Both the position numbers and the translations under genes were made by a program. A stretch of 28,960 nucleotides of DNA from a virus. Below, piece after piece: positions 8,501-16,110 of the stretch. Each line of letters starts with the position of its first letter. Position 1 is the first letter of the stretch. The stretch spans positions 1 to 28,960 of IMG/VR virus record IMGVR_UViG_3300035703_000345; one strand, 5' to 3'. Below the pieces are notes generated by a model. The model made no database searches and was not told the origin of the DNA. It was given only the letters and a program-made list of their open reading frames with translations.

Positions 8501-11500
8501 GGGGTCGCCAGGTCGGAGTTCTCGTCCAGCATCCGTTGGTCGGTGCGGGCATCGATCTCTTCCTTGATTGGCTTGGCGCCGAGGATGGCGTTGATGAACT
8601 CCACCCCGCTCCCGTAGCCGAACATCCCAGCCGCCATGTCGGGATCGATACCGCCCTCCTGCACCATCCCGTACTTGCCGTACTTGAGGCTGGCCGGGTC
8701 GAAGCCCGCCGGCATGATCGCACGCACCTTGGCGAGATCAAGCTTGAACGCGCCCGTGGCCGCCGTCACCTCGCCCGTATCGGTGCGGATCGTCCCCTTC
8801 TTCAGGAACTCCATCGCCCGATACACGGGCTCCAACTGCACCTGCGCCGAAACCTCCTCGCGGATCTCCTTGCGGGCGCGGTCGTGCTTGGCTTGGATCT
8901 CGCGCAGGTACTTGCTCTGCGCGTTGCCGTACCACTGCAACTCCTTGAGCGTGGCCTTCGTGAGTTCCGCCGTCGCCGCGTCGGTCGCGTCCTGCTCGAG
9001 CGCCTGATACGCCGCCCACTCAGCATCGTTCATCCCGCTCTGTTCCTGCGTCTGGAACATCGCCTTCATCCCACGCACAACCTGGGCGCGAGCGATCTGC
9101 TCGTCGGTCGCCAGCATGCGGTCCATGACGAGCCGGATCTCGCTGCTCATCATCGGCAGGTCACGACCGAATTGCGCCTTGTACGTCGCGTTCAGCTCGT
9201 CGCGGATCGACTTGTACACGCGCTTCAACCAGGCGGCGAACTGGTTGAACAGCGACTGCATCTCCACGCTCGGCGCCTTGCCCTCGTGCAGGTAAATCTC
9301 GAACGAGTACGCGAACTGCTCGTGGTACTGGCGCTGCTGGTCGATGGTCAGACTCGACCACTTCGCCAGACGTTCTGCTGGCGTGGCGCCCTCAATCCCG
9401 AACCACGTCAACAGCGCATCCATGTCAGCCTTCGTCTGCTGCGGCCCCGTGGCGCTGCGGGCGATGTCGGCAAGGATGGTCAGGTAGAAGTGAGCCGTCT
9501 CGTGCGCAAATGTGCTGAAGTCACGCCCCTCGCGGAGCGTAGTCATCAACTTGGCGGGGTCAAACTCGCCACGCGGGGCGCGGGCCGCTTGGAATAGCGG
9601 AAGGCCCGACTCCAACTTTTTGACCATCTCGGGCGTGACGAGGAGACCGGGCTGATTTCCAATGACGGTCGCTCCGGAAGGTGCTTCGCCACGACCAAGT
9701 TCCTGCCGTTCCATGATGGCCGTCAGGCGTTCCGCTTCGGTCCAGTCACCTCTCCGTTCCGCAGCCATGATTTCATCGTTGGTGACACGACGCTCAGTCG
9801 CCATCGCTACCTGCACCATCTTCCCGCCGCCGTACTTCTTTAGCAGCTTGTTGACCGACGCCGGGACGATCTTGTCGTAGAAATCAATCATCCCCCTGCC
9901 GCCGACCTTCAGGCCGTCTCCACGAACATCTACCCATCCCTCCTTATTGGGCTTTCCGTTGATCGTTTGCTCGGCAACATCTTTGCCAACCGTGTCGGCA
10001 AGTTCTTCAGCCGTCATCACTTTCTGGCCAGATTCGCTAAAGCCATCACGATTACGAAATAGTGGACTTCCGTCAACGCCTTCGATGTACGTCAGATACC
10101 GCCCATCGGCCTGCTTGTTGACCGATAGCAATGAAACCTGCTTGCTCAGGTCGTAGCGATCCGCGCTCTGCTTGCCGTTGACGAACGCCACGCGGTCGTA
10201 GTTGCCCTGCGTAGCCTCAAGCAGGATGTGCTTCAGGCCGAGGTTTAACCAGCCGTCCGTTGTTTCGACGAATGGGGCAAGCGGCACGGCAACAGGTTTT
10301 ATGAACGCAAGTGCATCGGCCTTTGCCTCATCAATTGTGTTTCCATAAAACAAACTGCGTCCGACAATTCCAACTGGCAACTCAACAACCGCCATCTTCG
10401 CGTCATATGGAGAGGTTCCTGGTTCATATAGCTTGGTTCCTGCTGGCAAAGTTGAAAGCATCGGGCTTGCAAAACCCTTCTTCCGTCCCGCCTGCCCCCA
10501 GTCGCTCTGGATCTCCTCAACAAACAGCACGCGCTTTCCGTCCGCATCGACGCGGTCGTTCAGGCGGAAGTGAACAAGGACGTTTGGCTGCTTCCAATGG
10601 CTTGACCTGAAACCTGCTGGCCGTTGACGCAACGTATCTAGCCGTGCAGATTCTTCCTCCGTCATGTTCGCAACATAATCCTCGCCATACTTCTGCTGCA
10701 TCTTTCGCAAATATGTCCCGAATTCATCTTGCTGAAGTCGCGGCAGCATAATCAGCACCTCGCGGTAGTTTGTGCCGCCGGGAAGCGTGTACTGACCGAA
10801 CTTCGTTGTAGTTTTGCCGCTACGCTGCACGCGCTTTACGCGCACGCCGTTGTTCTTGAGGAACTCGGCCACGGCTTCCTTCGTGACCTTGCCATCCTGC
10901 ATGTCAAGCCAGTCCGTAAGGCCGCTCCAGTCAACCTCGTCCTGCTTGACCTCGCCTTTGTTGACAAGCCCCTTGATCCGCTCCTTCCACCCGGACGGCG
11001 CAAGGCTCTTGGCGTCGATAGCATCGACCGCCTTGGCGAGCGCGGAGTAGAAGCCTGGGCTGACGGGAGCCTGCTCAAACATCGCCGCCTGCTCAAACAC
11101 CTTGGGACTCGTGATGTTGAAGCGGCGCGAGAGCGGGACGACGTTGCCAGCCTCGTCGCGGGTGACGGGGTCGGCGAGCTTGATCTTGTTCTCATTGAGT
11201 ACAACAACGGATGTCATCGGCTGCGAATAGTGGGAGTCACGTAGCCGGACAATGTCGTAACCCTGTGCCCTTGCCGTGCGCTGAATGTCTTTCCAACGAG
11301 CACCGGTTCCGTTGCCCTCAAAGTCCCACATACCGCCGGCGAAATATTCCTCTACTGGATCAGCTTCAAATCCAGTAGCGCGGTCGATGAAGTCGTAGCC
11401 TGACTCCTTGGCCCACTCTTGAATCCACGCGACTGCCTCCCTTGATCTTGAAGCCAGATCAAGCGTCTTGCCGCCAACATAGAACCGTCGAACATCACCG

Positions 11501-14013
11501 TCTGCGGCGTAATCCTTGGCGACTCGTTCATCGTACGTCGTGAAGATGCCAGGCTCGTTTCGGCGTCGTGCTGCATATTCCGTGATGTTGAATCGACTGT
11601 CACCGCGCCATACCTCTTCAGTCAGACCACTCGCCTTAGCCGCCTCGTCCACCATGCGCTGCGCCGTCTCCATGTCGCCGCGCTCAACGGCGGCGAGGTA
11701 GTCGGCGTCGATGCGGGAGGCTTGCTCAAGAACTGGTGCGGATGGCAGCCGGTACATCGTTGCGCTGATCGCAAAGTCCTTGTTAGAACCCTTGTTTTCA
11801 ACAAATCCAAGGCGCTTGTACCACGCGATCAAACGCTTCTTGCTTGCCCCAAACTCGCTTGTTGGTGAAACATCAATGCGCTTACCAGATTGATCTGCGT
11901 AAGCGATCAGGCTTTGCATCGCACGTGTTGCTCGTCCTTCATCCCGTAGTTCCGCTGGAACACGAATGATTCCTGGCCGAATCGTCGTGGAGGTTTCCGT
12001 AAGACGCTGTTCAACCCCAAGATCGGCAAATGACTGCTCGACATCCGCTAGCGTCATTTGTGCCGCCTGCTCAAGCGGCTGCCCCTCCTGCACAACCTGG
12101 GGTCCGCGGACGCGGTACGGGTATCGCTCGTAGAACTGCTCCGGCGTAATGCCCATACGCGCAGCCTGAGTCACAGCGAGGTCGCGGAACAGCTCGGCGT
12201 TGGCGCGGACCTCGATGTCCTGCATGCCAGTCTGTCGCAACTGCTCGGCAACGGTCGTTTCTACCTTCTGTGCAGACTCCACGAACGCAGCGTCTGCTTC
12301 CTGCCGCTCGGCAAGAGCAGCCTGGGCTTCCTGACGCAACGCATCACGCTTACGGCTGAAATCCTGTGCCTGCGCAACGCTCATAGCCTCTGGGCTCAGG
12401 CGCACGTGCGGGCGCAGCGCGTCGCCAAGAGACGTGCCGGCGAGCCGAGCCCCGTAGACCGACGTGGGGATCGTCACGTCGCCGCCGTTCTCGAGGGCGT
12501 TGCGCAACTGCTCGCGGATGCCGGGGATCGACTGCTCCAACTGCTCGGCGCTCAGGCCGCTCTGCGCGAGAACCTGGGCCGCAGCCTCAGCCTCAACGTA
12601 GACCGTGTCGGCGGTCGTACCCTTGGCCTGACGGGCGAGGAAGCCCTCGTAGGCGTCGAGGTTTCGCTTGGGGAGCTTGCCGTCCTTCTTGGCTGCGTCG
12701 AGGCCGTCGAAGAACTCCTCTTGCGCAGAAACCGCCTCGGCACGTCGAACATCGACCATCAACGACAGTCCGGGGCCAGCAGCGCCAATCAATGCGCTGC
12801 CTTGCACTCCAGCGGCAAAGTCACTGGCGATATTCTTCGCCATCTGACTCCACGTGAAATCGGTAGGCACGCCGTCGATGGCCTTGCCGAGTTCAGAGAA
12901 CGCATCAGCGACAAGACGCTGACTGCCTTCCTCCGCACCGCCGACAGCCATCTGCTTCAGGGTCTGCTTGCCGAATTCAGCAGCCGCGCTGCGAATTGTC
13001 GGTTTCGCCAACTGCTGGGTCAGTTCCTGCCGCAGGAAACGCGTGATCGGCTTGAACGAACCTGCGAACAACCTGTCGCCGACCAACTCAATAATGCCGA
13101 TGACAGTCCCGCCGGCAACGGATGCGTAGTACGCCGTCTCTGGTTCCACCCCCTGTGCAACCATGTCGTCAAACAGGAAGCCGCCTTCCACTTGGGCGCT
13201 TGTGCCAACGATCCCCGCTTGCAGACCAGCGACGAACCCGGCGGCGGCGCCTGGCGGACCACCGACTGCACCACCAACGCCTGCACCCATCAATGCCACT
13301 GTGCCGACGGGACGGGCCATAGCCAGTGCTTGCGCCGTCACCATTGCCGCACTACCGAAGAACCCGGATGGTTCCTTATTCGCTAATTGCTTCTCTAAGA
13401 AGGCAATGCGATCATTCAGCACCGTCTCGTTCTCTGGCGTTCCACCGAAGGCGACGTAGCCCTTGCGACGTGATTTCAAAGCTCCAAGTTCAGCGCCGAG
13501 TTCACCAATGGCGTAACCATCCTCAAGCACCTTGGCGATGCGCAACGCTTGGCCGGGTCGGCGGTCGAACAGTTCTGGACCGATGAAATTTACCGCCTTG
13601 TCGAACAGGCTTGAAGTCTTCTCCAACGAGTCCAGATCGTCGTGCGCCTGCGCTGCAAACACGGGGTCCAGCAGCGACTGCGCGAGGCGCGGGTTGTTCT
13701 GCAACATCCCACTGCGCTGCACGCTGGCGATCATCGAACGCCGACGCAGTTCGTCCATGTTGCGCAATGCCAAGTCCTGCCCGATGCCGAGCGGCGTGCC
13801 CAACTTCGTGGCCTCTGCCGCCTGGTCAGGGTTGATGCCTGCTACGGCTGACAACGATCCCACCGCCGGTGGCTGCGACACGGTACGCACCGCAGGAGCC
13901 AAATCCATAAATGGATTGTCGGTCGGCATGGTCGGAGCCGCAGGCGGCTTCGACATCCCGGCGGCGATGTCCATGAAGGGATTGACTTCCGTCGGCGTTT
14001 CTTCGTTCTGCAT
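5503..14013 (-). CDS. Giant internal virion protein / large polyvalent protein (2836 aa)
   Basis: This occupies the slot of T7 gp16 and is twice its length. Visible parts: a repeated NPFMD motif (11-15, 33-37); a hydrophobic Gly/Ala-rich stretch (217-275); a region common in phage polyvalent proteins (466-552, with DVTIPTSVYGARLAG); the C-terminal half of a GNAT fold (653-757, EGRATRAM, WYKRLGFVENKG, DFAISATMYRLP); an ADP-ribosyltransferase-like domain (800-948, VWRGDSRF, GIFTTYDERVAKDYA); a conserved domain with VEEIQSDWGQ (985-1470); a zincin with HETAH (1504-1508) and HEQFA (1564-1568); long helical segments (1640-2400); a likely membrane helix (2668-2692); and a conserved end (VSALGRPAGYLIDVERGE, 2795-2812). 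Known: such proteins are packed in virions and enter the cell with DNA. No lytic transglycosylase was recognised. ATG overlaps the preceding stop as TAATG. Individual domain activities are inference. Confidence 0.9.
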   Translation of the reverse strand: MQNEETPTEVNPFMDIAAGMSKPPAAPTMPTDNPFMDLAPAVRTVSQPPAVGSLSAVAGINPDQAAEATKLGTPLGIGQDLALRNMDELRRRSMIASVQRSGMLQNNPRLAQSLLDPVFAAQAHDDLDSLEKTSSLFDKAVNFIGPELFDRRPGQALRIAKVLEDGYAIGELGAELGALKSRRKGYVAFGGTPENETVLNDRIAFLEKQLANKEPSGFFGSAAMVTAQALAMARPVGTVALMGAGVGGAVGGPPGAAAGFVAGLQAGIVGTSAQVEGGFLFDDMVAQGVEPETAYYASVAGGTVIGIIELVGDRLFAGSFKPITRFLRQELTQQLAKPTIRSAAAEFGKQTLKQMAVGGAEEGSQRLVADAFSELGKAIDGVPTDFTWSQMAKNIASDFAAGVQGSALIGAAGPGLSLMVDVRRAEAVSAQEEFFDGLDAAKKDGKLPKRNLDAYEGFLARQAKGTTADTVYVEAEAAAQVLAQSGLSAEQLEQSIPGIREQLRNALENGGDVTIPTSVYGARLAGTSLGDALRPHVRLSPEAMSVAQAQDFSRKRDALRQEAQAALAERQEADAAFVESAQKVETTVAEQLRQTGMQDIEVRANAELFRDLAVTQAARMGITPEQFYERYPYRVRGPQVVQEGQPLEQAAQMTLADVEQSFADLGVEQRLTETSTTIRPGIIRVPAELRDEGRATRAMQSLIAYADQSGKRIDVSPTSEFGASKKRLIAWYKRLGFVENKGSNKDFAISATMYRLPSAPVLEQASRIDADYLAAVERGDMETAQRMVDEAAKASGLTEEVWRGDSRFNITEYAARRRNEPGIFTTYDERVAKDYAADGDVRRFYVGGKTLDLASRSREAVAWIQEWAKESGYDFIDRATGFEADPVEEYFAGGMWDFEGNGTGARWKDIQRTARAQGYDIVRLRDSHYSQPMTSVVVLNENKIKLADPVTRDEAGNVVPLSRRFNITSPKVFEQAAMFEQAPVSPGFYSALAKAVDAIDAKSLAPSGWKERIKGLVNKGEVKQDEVDWSGLTDWLDMQDGKVTKEAVAEFLKNNGVRVKRVQRSGKTTTKFGQYTLPGGTNYREVLIMLPRLQQDEFGTYLRKMQQKYGEDYVANMTEEESARLDTLRQRPAGFRSSHWKQPNVLVHFRLNDRVDADGKRVLFVEEIQSDWGQAGRKKGFASPMLSTLPAGTKLYEPGTSPYDAKMAVVELPVGIVGRSLFYGNTIDEAKADALAFIKPVAVPLAPFVETTDGWLNLGLKHILLEATQGNYDRVAFVNGKQSADRYDLSKQVSLLSVNKQADGRYLTYIEGVDGSPLFRNRDGFSESGQKVMTAEELADTVGKDVAEQTINGKPNKEGWVDVRGDGLKVGGRGMIDFYDKIVPASVNKLLKKYGGGKMVQVAMATERRVTNDEIMAAERRGDWTEAERLTAIMERQELGRGEAPSGATVIGNQPGLLVTPEMVKKLESGLPLFQAARAPRGEFDPAKLMTTLREGRDFSTFAHETAHFYLTILADIARSATGPQQTKADMDALLTWFGIEGATPAERLAKWSSLTIDQQRQYHEQFAYSFEIYLHEGKAPSVEMQSLFNQFAAWLKRVYKSIRDELNATYKAQFGRDLPMMSSEIRLVMDRMLATDEQIARAQVVRGMKAMFQTQEQSGMNDAEWAAYQALEQDATDAATAELTKATLKELQWYGNAQSKYLREIQAKHDRARKEIREEVSAQVQLEPVYRAMEFLKKGTIRTDTGEVTAATGAFKLDLAKVRAIMPAGFDPASLKYGKYGMVQEGGIDPDMAAGMFGYGSGVEFINAILGAKPIKEEIDARTDQRMLDENSDLATPEARQAAVDMAIHNEARARFIAVEQRWLEKQRRPANDMLQAARQVAQDIIGGVVIRTLNPRRYEAAEAEAARTATTAYREPQDPSTAGQAAATRAYNEAIAAGQTPDEATVAATEAGVAAVAKAQERRAEFDAKYGGREPAEVARRAKRQQLVQNQLAREAMLAKEEIAVAGRDFSKFFRSDEKLAKTRDMAPIMAARAILSYYGYGKRGESPAQYLDQLRTYAPDLYDGIAPIVLKSLSGTNDYRDLTVTEFRVLRDTVQALWAQARRDRQITVDGERVALDLVLKEMADRLQAIGVGERVGQRQAPGAVDQANRHLLGLRAMMSRVEAWADALDGMAGPGAFTKYLFRPVKQAVDAYRIERNKYVERFVKLLDGIDLTVGKIAAPELDYTFGNGNGGIGRAELLGALMHTGNDGNYRKLLLGRGWGELDADGNLDDSRWRSFIARMIAEGKLTKSDYDFVQSIWDLLEEIKPLAQRAHFDMYGYYFKEVEATEVVTPFGTYRGGYVPAATDKFMVQDARVNASMDELEGDWRNSLPSTGAGFTKGRVDYNEALSLDLRLIATHTDAVLRFSMIQPSVKDALKILRDRDLKALLERFDPAVMENMLLPWLNRAARQQAMEPGRWKLADKFWGGVRSRAGVATMFANLRNALQQFTGWFPSLLKVKRRYLQSALMTYLGSPKQTAEAVAVLSPFMADRMRNQMFELQGTMNELLLNPSKYEKLQQWSSKHGYFLQQAFQNMVDVTTWHGAYNQALAEGETQTEAVARGDAAVRLTQGSLSPEDLSMFEVGTPFYRTFVQFTGYFNMLANLNLGEFQKTVRDMGWRSGKGRLLYIYVMGMLLPAIVSDAIVRSLGGGWDDEDEDGYMDVFMDWFFGSQVRMGAALLPFGSTAYTAITTAFNDKPYDDRITTSPSIAALESATIGTSKAIIAVTDEDKDVTGRNVRDVLTLITLLTGVPVSALGRPAGYLIDVERGEIEPESGYDMIRGMITGTATPESKR
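9586..12078 (-). repeat. Five-residue inter-domain linker motifs in the giant protein
   Basis: Within the 2836-residue protein the motif [P/V/M]-[L/F]-[E/F]-Q-A occurs at residues 646-650 (PLEQA), 761-765 (VLEQA), 972-976 and 978-982 (VFEQA, MFEQA) and 1472-1476 (PLFQA), at DNA 12064-12078, 11719-11733, 11068-11100 and 9586-9600. Each falls at an edge between recognisable domains. The coordinates given span the set. Confidence 0.6.
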
Positions 14014-16103
14014 TATGGATTTGCCTTTTGTCGGCGCTGGTACTCAAGGTACATGGTTGCCATGTTGGCCTGATTGACAGCCAGACCGTTGGCCTTGAGA
14101 GCCGCACGAATCTGTGTTTGCTGTTCGGTTGGAATCTCGGCCACGATGTCGGCGTATGCCTCGGACGCCTGTTCGGGCGTCATAGCCGCGATGACATTGC
14201 TTTCGCCATACTCATCAAACGCACGGTCCAGCAGCAGCGTGTCGATGACGTGCTGTTTCTCATCACGGTTGAGCGACCTACCAAGGCGGGTCTGCTCGTA
14301 CGAGATAGCCTGCTTGACGTTGTCGCGGAACAGCAGGCTTGCACGCAGCTGATCCTTGTCCCTTGAGTTTGGGAACGCCAGAGTGTCCAGCCCATTGCGC
14401 ACCAGCGTTGATTCCAACTGGTCAGCATCGACCGAAGCCTGCGCCATCTTGCTCGGGTCGGCGGTGTCCTTCAGCAACTTGACGTACGTACCTGGCGTCA
14501 GGCGATTGCGGTTCTTGTCCAAGTAATCGACCGTCAACACGCTCGGGTCACGGGCGATCTCTTCCATGACACCGAGTTCGTCGGTTTCACGCTGCCCACT
14601 CAGCAACTTGGCCTGATCGGTCGGCTTCAGCGTTCCCCACAATTCCGGTGGGATCTGTCCGACGTTGTTTCCGGGGACAGCCAGGAACTCGGTGATCGCG
14701 TCCATGCGGCCACGGTATTCCTCCTTGATGAGCGCGTCCTCCTGCGCGAACTGCGTGCGCAGGTTCGACTGCACCTGCTTGCGAACCTCGGGGTCAGGGA
14801 TGCGCTCAGCCACGTTCAGCGCATCGCGCAGCGTCATAGGTCGGCGTGCCTCGTCGCGGTCAGAGTCTTCAAGGGAGTTGAGGTTGCGCGGGTCGATGGC
14901 CTCGCCGTTGCGGGTCGCGGTGTATCCGATGCGATACAGCCCGTCCTCGGCAGCATCGTTCCTGCCGACAATGCCGATTTGTTCGCCACGAATAATCTCT
15001 TGGCCTTCCTCAAACATGCCGCGCATGTCCACGTTGTCGAGCGTCAGCGTAGTCCCGCCAGCAGTTTCCAACGTGACGGTCGTACCAACGATGCTCGTTA
15101 CGACTGCATTGGCCGGCGCATTCACGGGCGCACCAGGCGGAGCCTCGATGTTCACGCCCTTGCCATCGACGTTGATGCGACCGTTCTCGATGATCTGGTC
15201 GAAGTTCCCCGTGCCGGCGGGCGTGTCCAGCACCCCAGTCGTGCGGATGCTCGTTGTTAACTCGTCCACCATCTGGCGCTTGCGGTTGGCGTCGAGTGAA
15301 GCGATCATCGCGTCGGCCTTGGCCGGGTCGATGCGGTTCAGCTCCAACTGCTTGCGCACGTAGTCGAGCCCATCCTGAAACTGGCCGTCGATCATCAGGC
15401 GGTTCACGACGCCCTGCGCAGCCTGCGTGTAGACCGCGTTCTCGAGCTCGCGCATCTGGGCGCTGTCCTCGGCGTAGCCGCGCAGGCGGCCCACGGTGCG
15501 GATCTCGTTCAGCGCCACGCCTAGATTGGTGTTGTATGCGCCAGTCGGCAGCCCGTCGGTCGTGACCGCATCACGTTCCTTGTAGTCCACGATGGCAAGA
15601 CTGACGTACTGGTTGGCCCGTGCGGTGGCCTCGCCGGCAGCGTAGACCTTGACCTGCTGGTCACGGTGCGTCTGCACCTGCGCCTGGAAGGTCATCATGT
15701 TGCGGGCAAGCACGTTCTGATACAGCCGCTTCTGGCCCTCGTTCAGGCGGTCCATGCTGGCCTGCCCGGCCTGAATCAACTGCTCGTTGACGCTGACGTA
15801 TGACGTTTCGGCGTCCTTGCCGGCGGTGTTCAGGTAGCCGTTCTGGCCCCGCATGATCTCGTTGGCCTGTTGCAGGAACGCGACATCGCTTTCCTTCGCA
15901 GCGGCCTCGTCAATCTGGTCCTGCATCGCATCGCCGATGCTGAACGCCGTCATCCCTGCGCGGGTCAACTGCTGGCCGAACTGCTGGACCTGCTCGCCCG
16001 TGTAGTTGCGCATGGGCTCCACGGCGGGAGCCTGGAACTGGCCGATGTCACCCCCGCCGGGCGGGGTGACTTGCGGGACGAAGGTGGTCGGGACGGTTGG
16101 CAT
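14013..16103 (-). CDS. Internal virion core protein, T7 gp15-like position, with degenerate M23-like domain (696 aa)
   Basis: Position and size between a gp14-like and a gp16-like gene mark this as the second ejected core protein. Residues 35-300 are long Gln/Ala/Arg-rich helices, as expected for a core tube protein. Residues about 303-407 read as a lysostaphin/M23 fold: NVDGKGVNIEAPPGAPVNAP, then ANAVVTSI, then EEGQEIIRGEQIGIVGR, then a strand before RNGEAIDP. In active M23 enzymes the equivalent places hold HxxxD and HxH zinc ligands; this segment contains no histidine or cysteine at all, so it cannot be a normal zinc peptidase. The rest (420-696) is helical again. The ATG at 16103 has TGAGGTATCC upstream, where the previous stop codon forms part of the Shine-Dalgarno. 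Confidence is high for virion core, moderate for the M23 reading. Confidence 0.85.
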   Translation of the reverse strand: MPTVPTTFVPQVTPPGGGDIGQFQAPAVEPMRNYTGEQVQQFGQQLTRAGMTAFSIGDAMQDQIDEAAAKESDVAFLQQANEIMRGQNGYLNTAGKDAETSYVSVNEQLIQAGQASMDRLNEGQKRLYQNVLARNMMTFQAQVQTHRDQQVKVYAAGEATARANQYVSLAIVDYKERDAVTTDGLPTGAYNTNLGVALNEIRTVGRLRGYAEDSAQMRELENAVYTQAAQGVVNRLMIDGQFQDGLDYVRKQLELNRIDPAKADAMIASLDANRKRQMVDELTTSIRTTGVLDTPAGTGNFDQIIENGRINVDGKGVNIEAPPGAPVNAPANAVVTSIVGTTVTLETAGGTTLTLDNVDMRGMFEEGQEIIRGEQIGIVGRNDAAEDGLYRIGYTATRNGEAIDPRNLNSLEDSDRDEARRPMTLRDALNVAERIPDPEVRKQVQSNLRTQFAQEDALIKEEYRGRMDAITEFLAVPGNNVGQIPPELWGTLKPTDQAKLLSGQRETDELGVMEEIARDPSVLTVDYLDKNRNRLTPGTYVKLLKDTADPSKMAQASVDADQLESTLVRNGLDTLAFPNSRDKDQLRASLLFRDNVKQAISYEQTRLGRSLNRDEKQHVIDTLLLDRAFDEYGESNVIAAMTPEQASEAYADIVAEIPTEQQTQIRAALKANGLAVNQANMATMYLEYQRRQKANP

Positions 16104-16110
16104 GGATACC

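Noticed and set aside
6220-9597. Long plus-strand open frames opposite the giant gene (521 and 583 codons)
   Set aside because: They mirror the codon pattern of a well-supported G+C-rich minus-strand gene, have Arg/His/Leu-rich composition and no recognisable motif.
5503-14013. Lytic transglycosylase domain expected by analogy with T7 gp16
   Set aside because: I could not find the usual catalytic Glu-Ser and GLMQ-type motifs in the 2836 residues.
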